Under the pieces are notes generated by a model, which saw only the letters and a list, made by a program, of their open reading frames with translations, was not told where the DNA came from and did not search any database. From an uncultured Neomegalonema sp. (lineage in GTDB: Bacteria > Pseudomonadota > Alphaproteobacteria > Rhodobacterales > Rhodobacteraceae), in NCBI GenBank assembly GCA_937990185.1, contig CALKBI010000013.1, forward strand, positions 1-64,000: DNA of 64,000 nucleotides. Direction: 5' to 3'. Made by a program: the position numbers and the translations under genes. Positions 40,474-49,221 of this stretch are shown piece after piece; within the stretch, counting starts at the first letter, position 1, and every line of letters begins with the position of its first letter.

Positions 40474-41157
40474 CTACTGCTTCAACGTCATAACATCGCC
40501 GGACACGCTAAAGCCGTCGAGCTGGTTCAAAAACGTCATGCCGAGCAATCCGGTTGTCAGCTCGCCGCGTTGAGAGACAGCGGCGCGGACGTCGTTGACG
40601 ACGATATCTCCGATCTTCACCGCGTTCAGGCGGATGGGCGCGACGAAGGTTGTTCCATTCGCCGTGCTAACCGGCAGGGAAAAATTCAAATCCGCATCGG
40701 TAAAGCCGATTTCCTTCCCCATTTCATAGGGCAGCACAACCGAAGACGCGCCGGTATCGACAAGGAACTCGGTCCGCACACCATTAACGAGCGCGGTCGT
40801 CTCGAACTGTCCGCTGAAATCATTGCGCCGCAAGATGACCTCGCCGCCACCGATGTTTTGCGGACTGCCGGGGATGATCTCGGCCTTCACACGGCTATAC
40901 ACTCCGCCGAGTTGATCCTTGTAAGTATACCCCACGATCAAAACGAGGAAGGCCAGCACAATCGCGACTATATTGCGAAAGGTCTTCAGCCATCCGCCCT
41001 GCGCCCTGATGCTGACCCCGCCCGCGACGAGGAACAACAGCAGCACGACATAGACAACCCGCATGACGCCATCTGTGCCATCGAAGACATCCGGCGCGCG
41101 GTTGCTTATCTCTTCGCAGCCACTCAGAAAAAGCGGCAAAATAAGAAGCTTTTTCAT
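40474..41157 (-). CDS. Retropepsin-like aspartic protease family protein (clan AA)
   Basis: ALVNGVRTEFLVDTGASSVVLPYEMGKEIGF; N-terminal lipoprotein-like/TM region. Confidence 0.85.
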   Translation of the reverse strand: MKKLLILPLFLSGCEEISNRAPDVFDGTDGVMRVVYVVLLLFLVAGGVSIRAQGGWLKTFRNIVAIVLAFLVLIVGYTYKDQLGGVYSRVKAEIIPGSPQNIGGGEVILRRNDFSGQFETTALVNGVRTEFLVDTGASSVVLPYEMGKEIGFTDADLNFSLPVSTANGTTFVAPIRLNAVKIGDIVVNDVRAAVSQRGELTTGLLGMTFLNQLDGFSVSGDVMTLKQ

Positions 41158-41423
41158 TCCGTGGTCCGTTTGGCAAAGCGGCGATTGGTCCGGCGTCCGG
41201 GGCGCATGATCGGGGCGGCTTTGGCAATGAGAGGCTCGCGTTCCGGCAATTCATCCATGATCGTGCGCCGCTCTGCGGGGTCCATGCGGGACCAGCGCGC
41301 GATTTCCTCGCCCGTCCGAAAACAGCCCATGCACAGCTTTGCACCGGGATGCAGGACGCAGACTTTCACGCAAGGCGAGTCGACCTCGTCGCGTTTCCAT
41401 ACTTCATCACCAAAATCACTCAT
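41154..41423 (-). CDS. DUF1289 domain-containing protein
   Basis: SPCVKVCVLHPGAKLCMGCFRTGEEIARWSRMDPAERR. Confidence 0.88.
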   Translation of the reverse strand: MSDFGDEVWKRDEVDSPCVKVCVLHPGAKLCMGCFRTGEEIARWSRMDPAERRTIMDELPEREPLIAKAAPIMRPGRRTNRRFAKRTTE

Positions 41424-41432
41424 GATGTAGCC

Positions 41433-41906
41433 TTACGCGCTTTCTGGAATTTCTGAAAGCCGGTCGAGTGCGCTTTGCAGGATGATCGTAGCAGCGGCAC
41501 TGTCGATGAGCGCCGCGCGTTTGTCCCGGCGCAGCCCTGCGTCCTTCATGGCTTCATCGGCGGTAAAGGTAGACAGCCGCTCGTCCCATTGCAGAACCGG
41601 CAGTTGGAAAGCGTCCTCAAGGCTGCGCGAAAAGGCTCGTACCGACTGCGCGCGGCGTCCGGCATCGCCGTTCATGTGCAAAGGCATCCCAACAACAAAC
41701 CCAACCGCTTTGCGGTTCTCGGCTATCCGGCGCAATTCTACGAGATCATCCGTCAGGCGTTTGCGGCGGATCGTTTCAAGCGGCGAGGCAAGGGTGCGTC
41801 GTTCATCACAGATGGCAACACCGATGGTTTTCGTGCCCGGATCAAGGCCGATTAGCGCGCCCGAGCGGGTGGCCGTAGCGAAATCTTCCGGCGTGACGAT
41901 CCGCAT
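41433..41906 (-). CDS. ruvX: Holliday junction resolvase RuvX (YqgF)
   Basis: LIGLDPGTKTIGVAICDERRTLASPLETI; GFVVGMPLHMNGDAGRRAQSVRAF; QWDERLSTFTADEAM. Confidence 0.93.
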   Translation of the reverse strand: MRIVTPEDFATATRSGALIGLDPGTKTIGVAICDERRTLASPLETIRRKRLTDDLVELRRIAENRKAVGFVVGMPLHMNGDAGRRAQSVRAFSRSLEDAFQLPVLQWDERLSTFTADEAMKDAGLRRDKRAALIDSAAATIILQSALDRLSEIPESA

Positions 41907-43178
41907 TCACAAGGCGCTTTCGAGCTGTGCAGTGGCGGCTTCATCGCCTTCAAAGACTTCCAACCCGCGTGTCTGTGCTGCTTTGGCATCCTCTTCGCGT
42001 TCGAGAATTCGGTAGGAGCGGATCAGCATCAACCAACCGCGCAGGTCATTCGGTTCCTCTTTGAGCCGCTGCGCCAGTCCTTCGACCATTGCGCCGATTA
42101 CGGCTTGTTGGTCTTCAGGCGACATTTCTTCTGCCGCCGCCTGCTGTTCAGCGGTCGGTCCGCGCGGAACGAGATCAGCCGGAGGGATCACGTTGATCTG
42201 TGCCGCTGCATTGCGCACGTTATCTTGCACTTGCTCGATCCAAGGCGCTCCCGGCGGCGCGGTTTCGAGCATTTTTATCCAACCCTCAATGGCCTCGCGG
42301 GTTTTGTTGCGCTGTGCGAGGGCGATACTTTTCAGGAAAATCGCTTGATGATAGTCGGGGTCTTTCGCGAGCGCTTTGTCTATGGCCACTTCCGCTTGCG
42401 GAGACATCACACCCCCCGCGGCCATATACATGGCCTCCGTCATATTCGAATAGAGGCTGGCATCCGCTGCTTCAGGGTCCAGCTCTGTGACCTTTTCAAA
42501 AGCACGCCAGCTTTCGTCAAACATTTCGAGCGACGAGAGGCTGCGCGCCAAAACATCCCAACCGCGAGGATCATTCGGGTCCGTTGCGAGGCGCGCTTTG
42601 ACCTTTTCCGTTAAGTCGATCATCTGCGCGCGGGCTTGGCTCGGCGGAGGGCTTGCGCGGTTTTGTTTCGCGTATTCAGCCTCAAGGTCTTCCTGCGATG
42701 GCCGCACCGCCGCGCGTTCACTATCAAAATTGCGTTCTGAGAGCGGCCTGTCATCAACACCCGGGCTGCCGATTGATCCATAGACGCCCAATCCAACAAC
42801 CGGAACACCAATCGCGGCGATCATGCCAAGTGTTGACCCCAATGTGCGGGGGATTGGTTTTGACCCTGCGTCAACTTCGGCTTCTTCAGCGGCGGCGAGC
42901 AGGCGGCGGGACAGCTCAATGCGCGCGGCGTCGGCTTCGGCTTCGGTTAAAACCCCGCGTGCAAGGTCGCTATCCACCTCGCGGAGCTGCGCCCGAAAAG
43001 ACTCGACATCGTGCTCCGACCGAGACGCCGGAACGCTGCGGGGCCGTAAAAACGGCAATCCGAGCGCTAAAGCACACGAAATCGCGAGTATTGCTGCAAA
43101 AACCCAGAACAGAGCCGAATCCTCCTGATTATCAGAGCAGAACTTATGGGGGCAGGGGGCTTGCGGCAAGATGCACAC
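41907..43178 (-). CDS. ccmI: c-type cytochrome biogenesis protein CcmI
   Basis: FWVFAAILAISCALALGLPFLRP; VDSDLARGVLTEAEADAARIELSRRLL; TPR region; exact start uncertain. Confidence 0.85.
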   Translation of the reverse strand: MCILPQAPCPHKFCSDNQEDSALFWVFAAILAISCALALGLPFLRPRSVPASRSEHDVESFRAQLREVDSDLARGVLTEAEADAARIELSRRLLAAAEEAEVDAGSKPIPRTLGSTLGMIAAIGVPVVGLGVYGSIGSPGVDDRPLSERNFDSERAAVRPSQEDLEAEYAKQNRASPPPSQARAQMIDLTEKVKARLATDPNDPRGWDVLARSLSSLEMFDESWRAFEKVTELDPEAADASLYSNMTEAMYMAAGGVMSPQAEVAIDKALAKDPDYHQAIFLKSIALAQRNKTREAIEGWIKMLETAPPGAPWIEQVQDNVRNAAAQINVIPPADLVPRGPTAEQQAAAEEMSPEDQQAVIGAMVEGLAQRLKEEPNDLRGWLMLIRSYRILEREEDAKAAQTRGLEVFEGDEAATAQLESAL

Positions 43179-43281
43179 TTCGGCGCATGTCGGTAAGTTG
43201 ATATTGAACGGCGTTATCGTGGAGGTCGAAATGGGCGTAACTCTGCGATAACCTGCGCACTGGCCTTACCGGAGACAAGCT

Positions 43282-44547
43282 ATGGCGGCGAAACGCAAGC
43301 CTCGTTATTCGATTTTCTCACTCGCGCGCAACTCGATGTCGCACCATCAGGGGTGGGAGAAAGCCTGGCGTTCACCGGACCCAAAGCCCGAATATGACGT
43401 CGTTATCGTCGGGGCAGGGGGCCACGGCCTCGCGACCGCTTATTATCTGGCCAAGAATCACGGCATTACCAATATTGCGGTGGTCGAGAAAGGTTGGCTC
43501 GGCGGCGGGAATACCGGACGAAATACGACGATCATCCGCTCGAATTACCTGCAAGACAGCTCGGCGGCGTTGTTCGAGTTATCGCGCAGCCTGTTTGAGA
43601 CCCTTTCGCAAGAGCTGAATTACAATATCATGTTCAGCCCGCGCGGTGTTTTGATGCTGGCGCAGACCGAGCATGAAAAGCGCGCTTGGCAACGCACCCA
43701 CCACGCCACACGGCTCAATGACATTTATACCGAATGGGCCGACACAAAGCGCGTGAAGGAAATTTGCCCGATTATCAACACCGACCCGGGTGCTCGCTTT
43801 CCGGTTCTGGGCGGACTTTGGCAGCCGCGCGGCGGCACGGCGCGGCACGATGCAGTGGCTTGGGGCTATGCCCGTGCTGCGGATGATCTCGGCGTTGATG
43901 TCATCCAGAATTGCGAAGTCCTCGGCATTGACCGCGAAGGCGGCAAAGTCACCGGCGTTCAGACCACACGCGGCGCAATCAAATGCGGCAAGCTTGGCAT
44001 TGTCGTAGCGGGCAACACGACCCGTCTGACGGATATGGCCGGTTTCCGTATGCCGCTGGAGAGCGTCCCGCTCCAAGCGCTCGTCTCCGAACCAATCAAG
44101 CCATGCCTCGATATCGTTGTCATGGCGAACACCGTCCACGGCTATATGAGTCAATCGGATAAAGGCGAGCTGGTTATCGGCGGCGGTACGGATGGGTATA
44201 ACGCCTATACCCAGCGCGGCTCATTCCAGCATGTTGAAGAGACGGTTACGGCGCTGGTCGAGACGTTCCCGATTATCTCGCGCCTCAGAATGCTGCGGCA
44301 ATGGGGCGGGATCGTAGACATCACCGGCGACCGCTCGCCGATTATCTCGAAAACCCCCGTCGATGGCGTTTTCGTCAATTGCGGATGGGGCACGGGCGGG
44401 TTCAAAGCGACCTGCGGCTCCGGCCATTGCTTTGCTGCGACCATCGCAAAAGGCGAGCCGGATGCGGTTGCCGCTCCCTTTAGCCTTGACCGGTTCTCCG
44501 AAGGCCGCATGATTGACGAAAGCGTCGCTGCGGCGGTGGCGCACTAA
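43282..44547 (+). CDS. soxB: Sarcosine oxidase subunit beta-type FAD-dependent oxidoreductase
   Basis: 421 aa; YDVVIVGAGGHGLATAYYLAKNHGITNIAVVEKGWLGGGNTGRNTTIIRSNYL. Confidence 0.88.
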   Translation: MAAKRKPRYSIFSLARNSMSHHQGWEKAWRSPDPKPEYDVVIVGAGGHGLATAYYLAKNHGITNIAVVEKGWLGGGNTGRNTTIIRSNYLQDSSAALFELSRSLFETLSQELNYNIMFSPRGVLMLAQTEHEKRAWQRTHHATRLNDIYTEWADTKRVKEICPIINTDPGARFPVLGGLWQPRGGTARHDAVAWGYARAADDLGVDVIQNCEVLGIDREGGKVTGVQTTRGAIKCGKLGIVVAGNTTRLTDMAGFRMPLESVPLQALVSEPIKPCLDIVVMANTVHGYMSQSDKGELVIGGGTDGYNAYTQRGSFQHVEETVTALVETFPIISRLRMLRQWGGIVDITGDRSPIISKTPVDGVFVNCGWGTGGFKATCGSGHCFAATIAKGEPDAVAAPFSLDRFSEGRMIDESVAAAVAH

Positions 44548-44562
44548 ACAGAGAGACGATCA

Positions 44563-45420
44563 TTGACTGACTCGGTGGCATTGCTCGGCGTCAAAGGCGG
44601 CCCTGCCATCCGAACCGGCTCCATGATGCCCACCTCGATGTTGTTAAAGCTGGCTGGCGAACAGATCGTTGTTGATTGCGGCCTCGGCGTCACACGCGGT
44701 CTTGTGGATCAGGGCTTTGCGCTTAAAGACCTCGACAAGATTTTCATCACGCATTTGCACTCCGACCATTACCTTGAGCTTGGACCGTTGATCCACACCG
44801 CATGGTGTGCGGGGTTGAAAACGCCTGTTACGATCTACGGTCCGGCGGGTTTGGCGGAGTACTGGCAAAACTTTTGCGAGTCGATGCGCTTTGATATTGA
44901 GCTGCGCCAAGAAGACGAGGGCCGTCCGACCCTTGAAACATTGATCACTGTTGAAACGATTTCCGTTCAACAGCGGGTAGACTTGGGCGAAATATCTGTA
45001 ACAGCAATGAGAACCGAGCACCCGCCGTTAAAAGACTGTTTCGCATATCGTTTTGAGAGTAAGGCCCGTTGCGTAGTCTTCGGTGCGGACACTGCGTATT
45101 TCCCGCCACTCGCCGAGTTCGCCCAAGGCGCTGATCTCCTCATTCACGAAGCGATGTTAGGTGAAGCAGTTGATGCATTGGTCGCGCGTGTCGGGAATGG
45201 CGATGATCGTTTGAAACGCCATTTGCTAAACTCACACACGATGGCCGAAGATGTCGCGGTCATCGCACGAGATGCCGGTGTGAAGGCACTTGCCATCAAT
45301 CATCTTATTCCTTCAGATGACCCCTCCTATACAGATGCGCATTGGCAAGCGGCAATCCGTTCGCACTGGACGGGACCGCTCTATATCGGTGAGGATGGTA
45401 TGGTGATCGAGCTAACCTAA
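44563..45420 (+). CDS. MBL-fold metallo-hydrolase (RNase Z-like)
   Basis: ITHLHSDHYLELGPLIHTAW; VVFGADTAY; LIHEAML. Confidence 0.85.
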   Translation: MTDSVALLGVKGGPAIRTGSMMPTSMLLKLAGEQIVVDCGLGVTRGLVDQGFALKDLDKIFITHLHSDHYLELGPLIHTAWCAGLKTPVTIYGPAGLAEYWQNFCESMRFDIELRQEDEGRPTLETLITVETISVQQRVDLGEISVTAMRTEHPPLKDCFAYRFESKARCVVFGADTAYFPPLAEFAQGADLLIHEAMLGEAVDALVARVGNGDDRLKRHLLNSHTMAEDVAVIARDAGVKALAINHLIPSDDPSYTDAHWQAAIRSHWTGPLYIGEDGMVIELT

Positions 45421-45446
45421 CGAACGACCATTGGGAGACTTCAGCG

Positions 45447-45896
45447 ATGCTAACCGAAACCGATCAGAAATTCCTGCGGCTGGCCTATCAGGAAGCCAAA
45501 GACGGGTATGACGAGGGCGGTTGCCCCATCGGGTCGGTTCTGGCCGAAGGCGACAAGTTGATCGCCCAAGGCCGTAACCAGCGGGTGCAGGGCGGCGACC
45601 CGATTGCCCACGGAGAAATGGATTGCCTACGCAAAGCAGGGCGGCAGAAATCCTATAAGAACATGACGCTCTACACATCGCTCTCGCCCTGCATGATGTG
45701 CTCAGGCACGATCATTCAATTCGGCATTCCGAGAGTCGTCATTGCCGAAAACACCAATTTCGGCGGCAACGAAGACTTCCTGCGCGAACGCGGCGTCGAA
45801 ATCATCATCGCCAACGACCAACCCTGCATCGACCTGATGCAACGCTTCATCACCGAAAAACCCGAACTCTGGGCCGAGGATATCGCTGAGGATTAA
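45447..45896 (+). CDS. Nucleoside/cytosine deaminase, yeast FCY1-like
   Basis: AHGEMDCLRKAG (HxE), TLYTSLSPCMMCSGTIIQFGIPRVVIAENTNFGG; C-terminal FITEKPELWAEDIAE. Confidence 0.85.
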   Translation: MLTETDQKFLRLAYQEAKDGYDEGGCPIGSVLAEGDKLIAQGRNQRVQGGDPIAHGEMDCLRKAGRQKSYKNMTLYTSLSPCMMCSGTIIQFGIPRVVIAENTNFGGNEDFLRERGVEIIIANDQPCIDLMQRFITEKPELWAEDIAED

Positions 45897-45972
45897 GGGG
45901 GGCTTTGGGTGGGGGTTGCGGGAGGGCGGGACGAAGGCATTTGAAGCGTCGCAAAACCGATGGCTTTTGCAA

Positions 45973-46021
45973 CGCGTGCGCCCATGTATTGCTTCGCACG
46001 CGAAAGTCAGGGCAAGCAATA
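45973..46021 (+). promoter_or_regulatory. Predicted H-type pseudoknot in 5' leader of Mrr-like gene
   Basis: S1 CGCGTGCG(45973-45980)/CGCACGCG(45995-46002); S2 TATTGCTT(45987-45994)/AAGCAATA(46014-46021); zero-nt S2/S1 junction. Confidence 0.4.
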
Positions 46022-46050
46022 GCTCAAGTGTTTCAGGCGGAGTAAAGTGA

Positions 46051-46872
46051 ATGAGCAGTAGGAGTGGCGCGGCTGTCTGGATACCCTTAGTTGTTGGGTT
46101 GCTCTTTTTTTATATTATATTTCAGTATCTTAAGGAAATTATTGTTTACTTTGGCGTAAACGAAGATCAAGCGACTACAGTGGCTATGGGCATCATTATC
46201 GGAACGTCGATATTGATATTCATCCTAAGCACATTAGCCTACGGACGCCGCTTCTCTGATGCAAAATCTCAGGCGGAGGAAGTCATTTTCGAAAATGGTC
46301 GAAACCTCGCGAAAATGTACAGCCAGAAGAAATACACTGGAAATTACGGCGAGTTGCGTCTCGAGGCTTTCGACAAAGAAATTTCATATTTCTATGAGAA
46401 TATACTCATACCAAAGTTAAATACGACCGCTGATGTTTTGGGTGATCAACGGTTTGCGTCACATTGTGAGCAATGCATTTGGAAAGCCATCGAAGATAAC
46501 GATGCCCCTATCGATCTGAACACCATTCCAGATGATCCCTTCGAGTTTGAGCATTGGACTGCAGAAGTACTGAACAAGTTTGGTTGGAATGCTCAAGCGA
46601 CCCAAGGCAGCGGCGACCAAGGTTCTGATGTTGTCGCAGAGTTAAACGGCCGTACCTGCATTATCCAATGCAAGCTCTACAAAAACGCCGTAGGGAATAA
46701 GGCGGTACAAGAGGTTGATGCAGCTAGAACGTTCTTTGACGGTGACTTCGCGGCTGTAGTGGGGAAAAGTGGCTTCACGCGATCTGCAAAACAGCTTGCA
46801 GAAAAAAACAATGTATTTTTGATAGATGTTTCTGAGTTACCCGATCTGGCCGAAAAACTAGGCTTAATATAG
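46051..46872 (+). CDS. Membrane-anchored Mrr-type restriction endonuclease-like protein
   Basis: Two N-terminal TM segments; FEHWTAEVLNKFGWNAQATQGSGDQGSDVVAELNGRTCIIQCKLYK (PD-(D/E)XK Mrr_cat: GDQGSD...QCK). Confidence 0.85.
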   Translation: MSSRSGAAVWIPLVVGLLFFYIIFQYLKEIIVYFGVNEDQATTVAMGIIIGTSILIFILSTLAYGRRFSDAKSQAEEVIFENGRNLAKMYSQKKYTGNYGELRLEAFDKEISYFYENILIPKLNTTADVLGDQRFASHCEQCIWKAIEDNDAPIDLNTIPDDPFEFEHWTAEVLNKFGWNAQATQGSGDQGSDVVAELNGRTCIIQCKLYKNAVGNKAVQEVDAARTFFDGDFAAVVGKSGFTRSAKQLAEKNNVFLIDVSELPDLAEKLGLI

Positions 46873-47246
46873 CCCAACCCCTCATGCATTATTCGTGAAT
46901 TTCTTGTTCCAAGCTGTCGGAAAACCCACCCGTTGCGAGATTGGCGGGATCGAGCGCTAGACCTTCAAAGGTACGACAATTTCACCAATCTTTTTGCAAC
47001 AGAGTTTTGCGACAGCTAACCCGTTGATCTTACTGGGGTCAGAAAACCGTTGCAAAACCCTTCCTTTTCGCAACATTGACCCAAGGTAAACCGCGCCTTT
47101 CTTGGGCTAAACTTCCCTATAGATAAGAGAAGAAATGAAGACTCCACTCGGCTTTTAGTCGTTGCAGGCTATCTCTCATCAATGACCATACAGAATGCCT
47201 CTATGCAAAAAGCTGGTCTCTATTCTGACGTGAAAGATGGATTGCG

Positions 47247-47837
47247 ATGCTCAAACCGGACAAGGTTTTAATCGAGAGATTGAAGGCGCGTTATGAGGAG
47301 GCTCAGCGTGCCTATCATACGTGGGATCATATCGAGGGTTTGCTCGGTCATTTTGAAACCCTATCCGACCACATCGCTGACAAGACCCGCATCCTATGGG
47401 CGCTTTATTGGCATGATGCGGTTTATGATCCAATGCGCAGCGACAATGAAACCGCAAGCGCCGATCTGCTCCGCGCCGAAGGAAAAGGTCACATCCCGGA
47501 TACTACGCTCGAAGAAGCGGCCATCATCATCGAAGCCACTGCCAAGCATCACTTGCCCGGCACGCTGTCAGGCGAAGCGCTCTCCGATGCGTCCTATTTT
47601 CTGGATATGGACCTCTCTATCCTCGCCGCCCGCGAAGATATTTTCGATGCCTATGAAGACAACATCCGCTTTGAATACAGTTTTGTATCAGCAGACACAT
47701 ACACCTCTGCCCGCGCAAACATCCTGAAAGGCTTTCTTGCAAGGGAGCAGCTTTATTTTACAGACATCTGCCGTGCGCGTTGGGAAGACAAAGCGCGTGC
47801 AAATATTCAGCGGTCAATCGCAAAACTCGAAGCCTAA
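47247..47837 (+). CDS. Predicted HD-superfamily metal-dependent phosphohydrolase
   Basis: RAYHTWDHIEGLL...LYWHDAVYDPMRSDNETASADLL. Confidence 0.8.
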   Translation: MLKPDKVLIERLKARYEEAQRAYHTWDHIEGLLGHFETLSDHIADKTRILWALYWHDAVYDPMRSDNETASADLLRAEGKGHIPDTTLEEAAIIIEATAKHHLPGTLSGEALSDASYFLDMDLSILAAREDIFDAYEDNIRFEYSFVSADTYTSARANILKGFLAREQLYFTDICRARWEDKARANIQRSIAKLEA

Positions 47838-48000
47838 ACGGATGATTACTGCTCACCAATTTCCCGCATAAACTCCCGCAATCTTCTGCCAAACGAAACG
47901 TCCATTAAATCTAAGCAGACGCCTAACCTTCTAAGAAACTGTAGCTTCGTGAATTCCCATTACATTAGTAAGGGCAGGCTCAGCGGGGCCATGTTCTCAA

Positions 48001-49221
48001 TCACCCGCCTCCAAACTTCCGCGCTGTCTTCGCATCGAACGGCTCTGCGCCCATTTCCAAGTGGAGCTGATCCCCTTCATAGGGATGCGCCAGCGCGACC
48101 GCTTCATCCAATTCGACGCCCAAGCCCGGCTCAGTCGGTGGAACCACATAGCCGTCTTCCCATTGCATCGGTTTCTTGAGCAGGTCGGCGTGAAAGCCCT
48201 CCCATTTTCCAATGCTTTCCAGAATAAGAAAGTTCGGTGTGCAGGCGGCAAGCTGAACATTTGCCGCGCCTTCAATAGGTCCACAATAAAGATGCGGCGC
48301 GATGGTGGCGTATTTTGTCTCGGCCATGCCCGCGATTTTCTTGGCTTCCAAAATCCCGCCAACACGCCCAAGCGCAAATTGCAGAATAGATGCCGCACCA
48401 GTCTCCAGCACCCGTGCAAATTCGTATTTCGTCGTGAGCCGTTCGCCGGTCGCGACGGGTATCGTAGTAGCGGCAGCGACCTTTGCCATTTCTTCCGGTG
48501 CATCGGGCGGGCAGGGTTCTTCGAACCAGAGCGGATCATATTTCTCAAGCCGCCGTGCCAATCGGATTGCGCCTGAGGCGGTGAATTGCCCGTGCGTGCC
48601 GAACAGCAGATCGGCGCGCGTCCCAACCGCCTCTCGGATTTTGCGGCAGAAGTCTTCGCTGCGCTCCAGCGCTTCCAAATCAGGCTGACGTCCGTCATAA
48701 ACGGTGTAAGCTCCCGCGGGATCGAATTTGACCGCTGAAAACCCTTCCTCAACCATCTCGGCGGCGCGCTGCGCGGATGCATCGGCGTCGTTATAGAAAT
48801 CTGCGGCGGCCTCGTCTGGTTTGGGATAAAGATACGTGTACGAGCGCAAGCGCTCATGCACTTTCCCGCCCAGCAATTCATAGACCGGCTTGCCGACTGC
48901 CTTGCCGACAATATCCCAGCACGCGCATTCAATCCCCGACAACACTGACCCGAGAGACAAGTCAGGTCGCAACGTATAACCGGACCCGTAAACCCGTCGC
49001 CACATGGCCTCAATATGGAAAGGGTCCATGCCCTCGACATGGCGTGCGAAGGTATCTTCGATCATCGCGGCAAAGACATGCGGGCCGAATGTCGCGCCGT
49101 AAACCTCGCCGATCCCTTCGATCCCGCAAGCGGTCTTCAGCTTCACGAAGATAAAATAGCGCCCGCCGAAACCGGGTGGCGGGTTGCCAACGACAAAGGT
49201 TTTGCACTGGGTAATTTTCAT
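48001..49221 (-). CDS. Mandelate racemase/muconate lactonizing enzyme family protein
   Basis: 406 aa enolase-superfamily; SGIECACWDIVGKAVGKPVYELLGGKVHERLRSYTY; WFEEPCPPDAPEEMAKV; ATGERLTTKYEF. Confidence 0.9.
   Translation of the reverse strand: MKITQCKTFVVGNPPPGFGGRYFIFVKLKTACGIEGIGEVYGATFGPHVFAAMIEDTFARHVEGMDPFHIEAMWRRVYGSGYTLRPDLSLGSVLSGIECACWDIVGKAVGKPVYELLGGKVHERLRSYTYLYPKPDEAAADFYNDADASAQRAAEMVEEGFSAVKFDPAGAYTVYDGRQPDLEALERSEDFCRKIREAVGTRADLLFGTHGQFTASGAIRLARRLEKYDPLWFEEPCPPDAPEEMAKVAAATTIPVATGERLTTKYEFARVLETGAASILQFALGRVGGILEAKKIAGMAETKYATIAPHLYCGPIEGAANVQLAACTPNFLILESIGKWEGFHADLLKKPMQWEDGYVVPPTEPGLGVELDEAVALAHPYEGDQLHLEMGAEPFDAKTARKFGGG

Noticed and set aside
40570-41430. 286-aa plus-strand ORF antisense to the aspartic protease and DUF1289 genes
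   Set aside because: Opposite-strand frames have clear family motifs.
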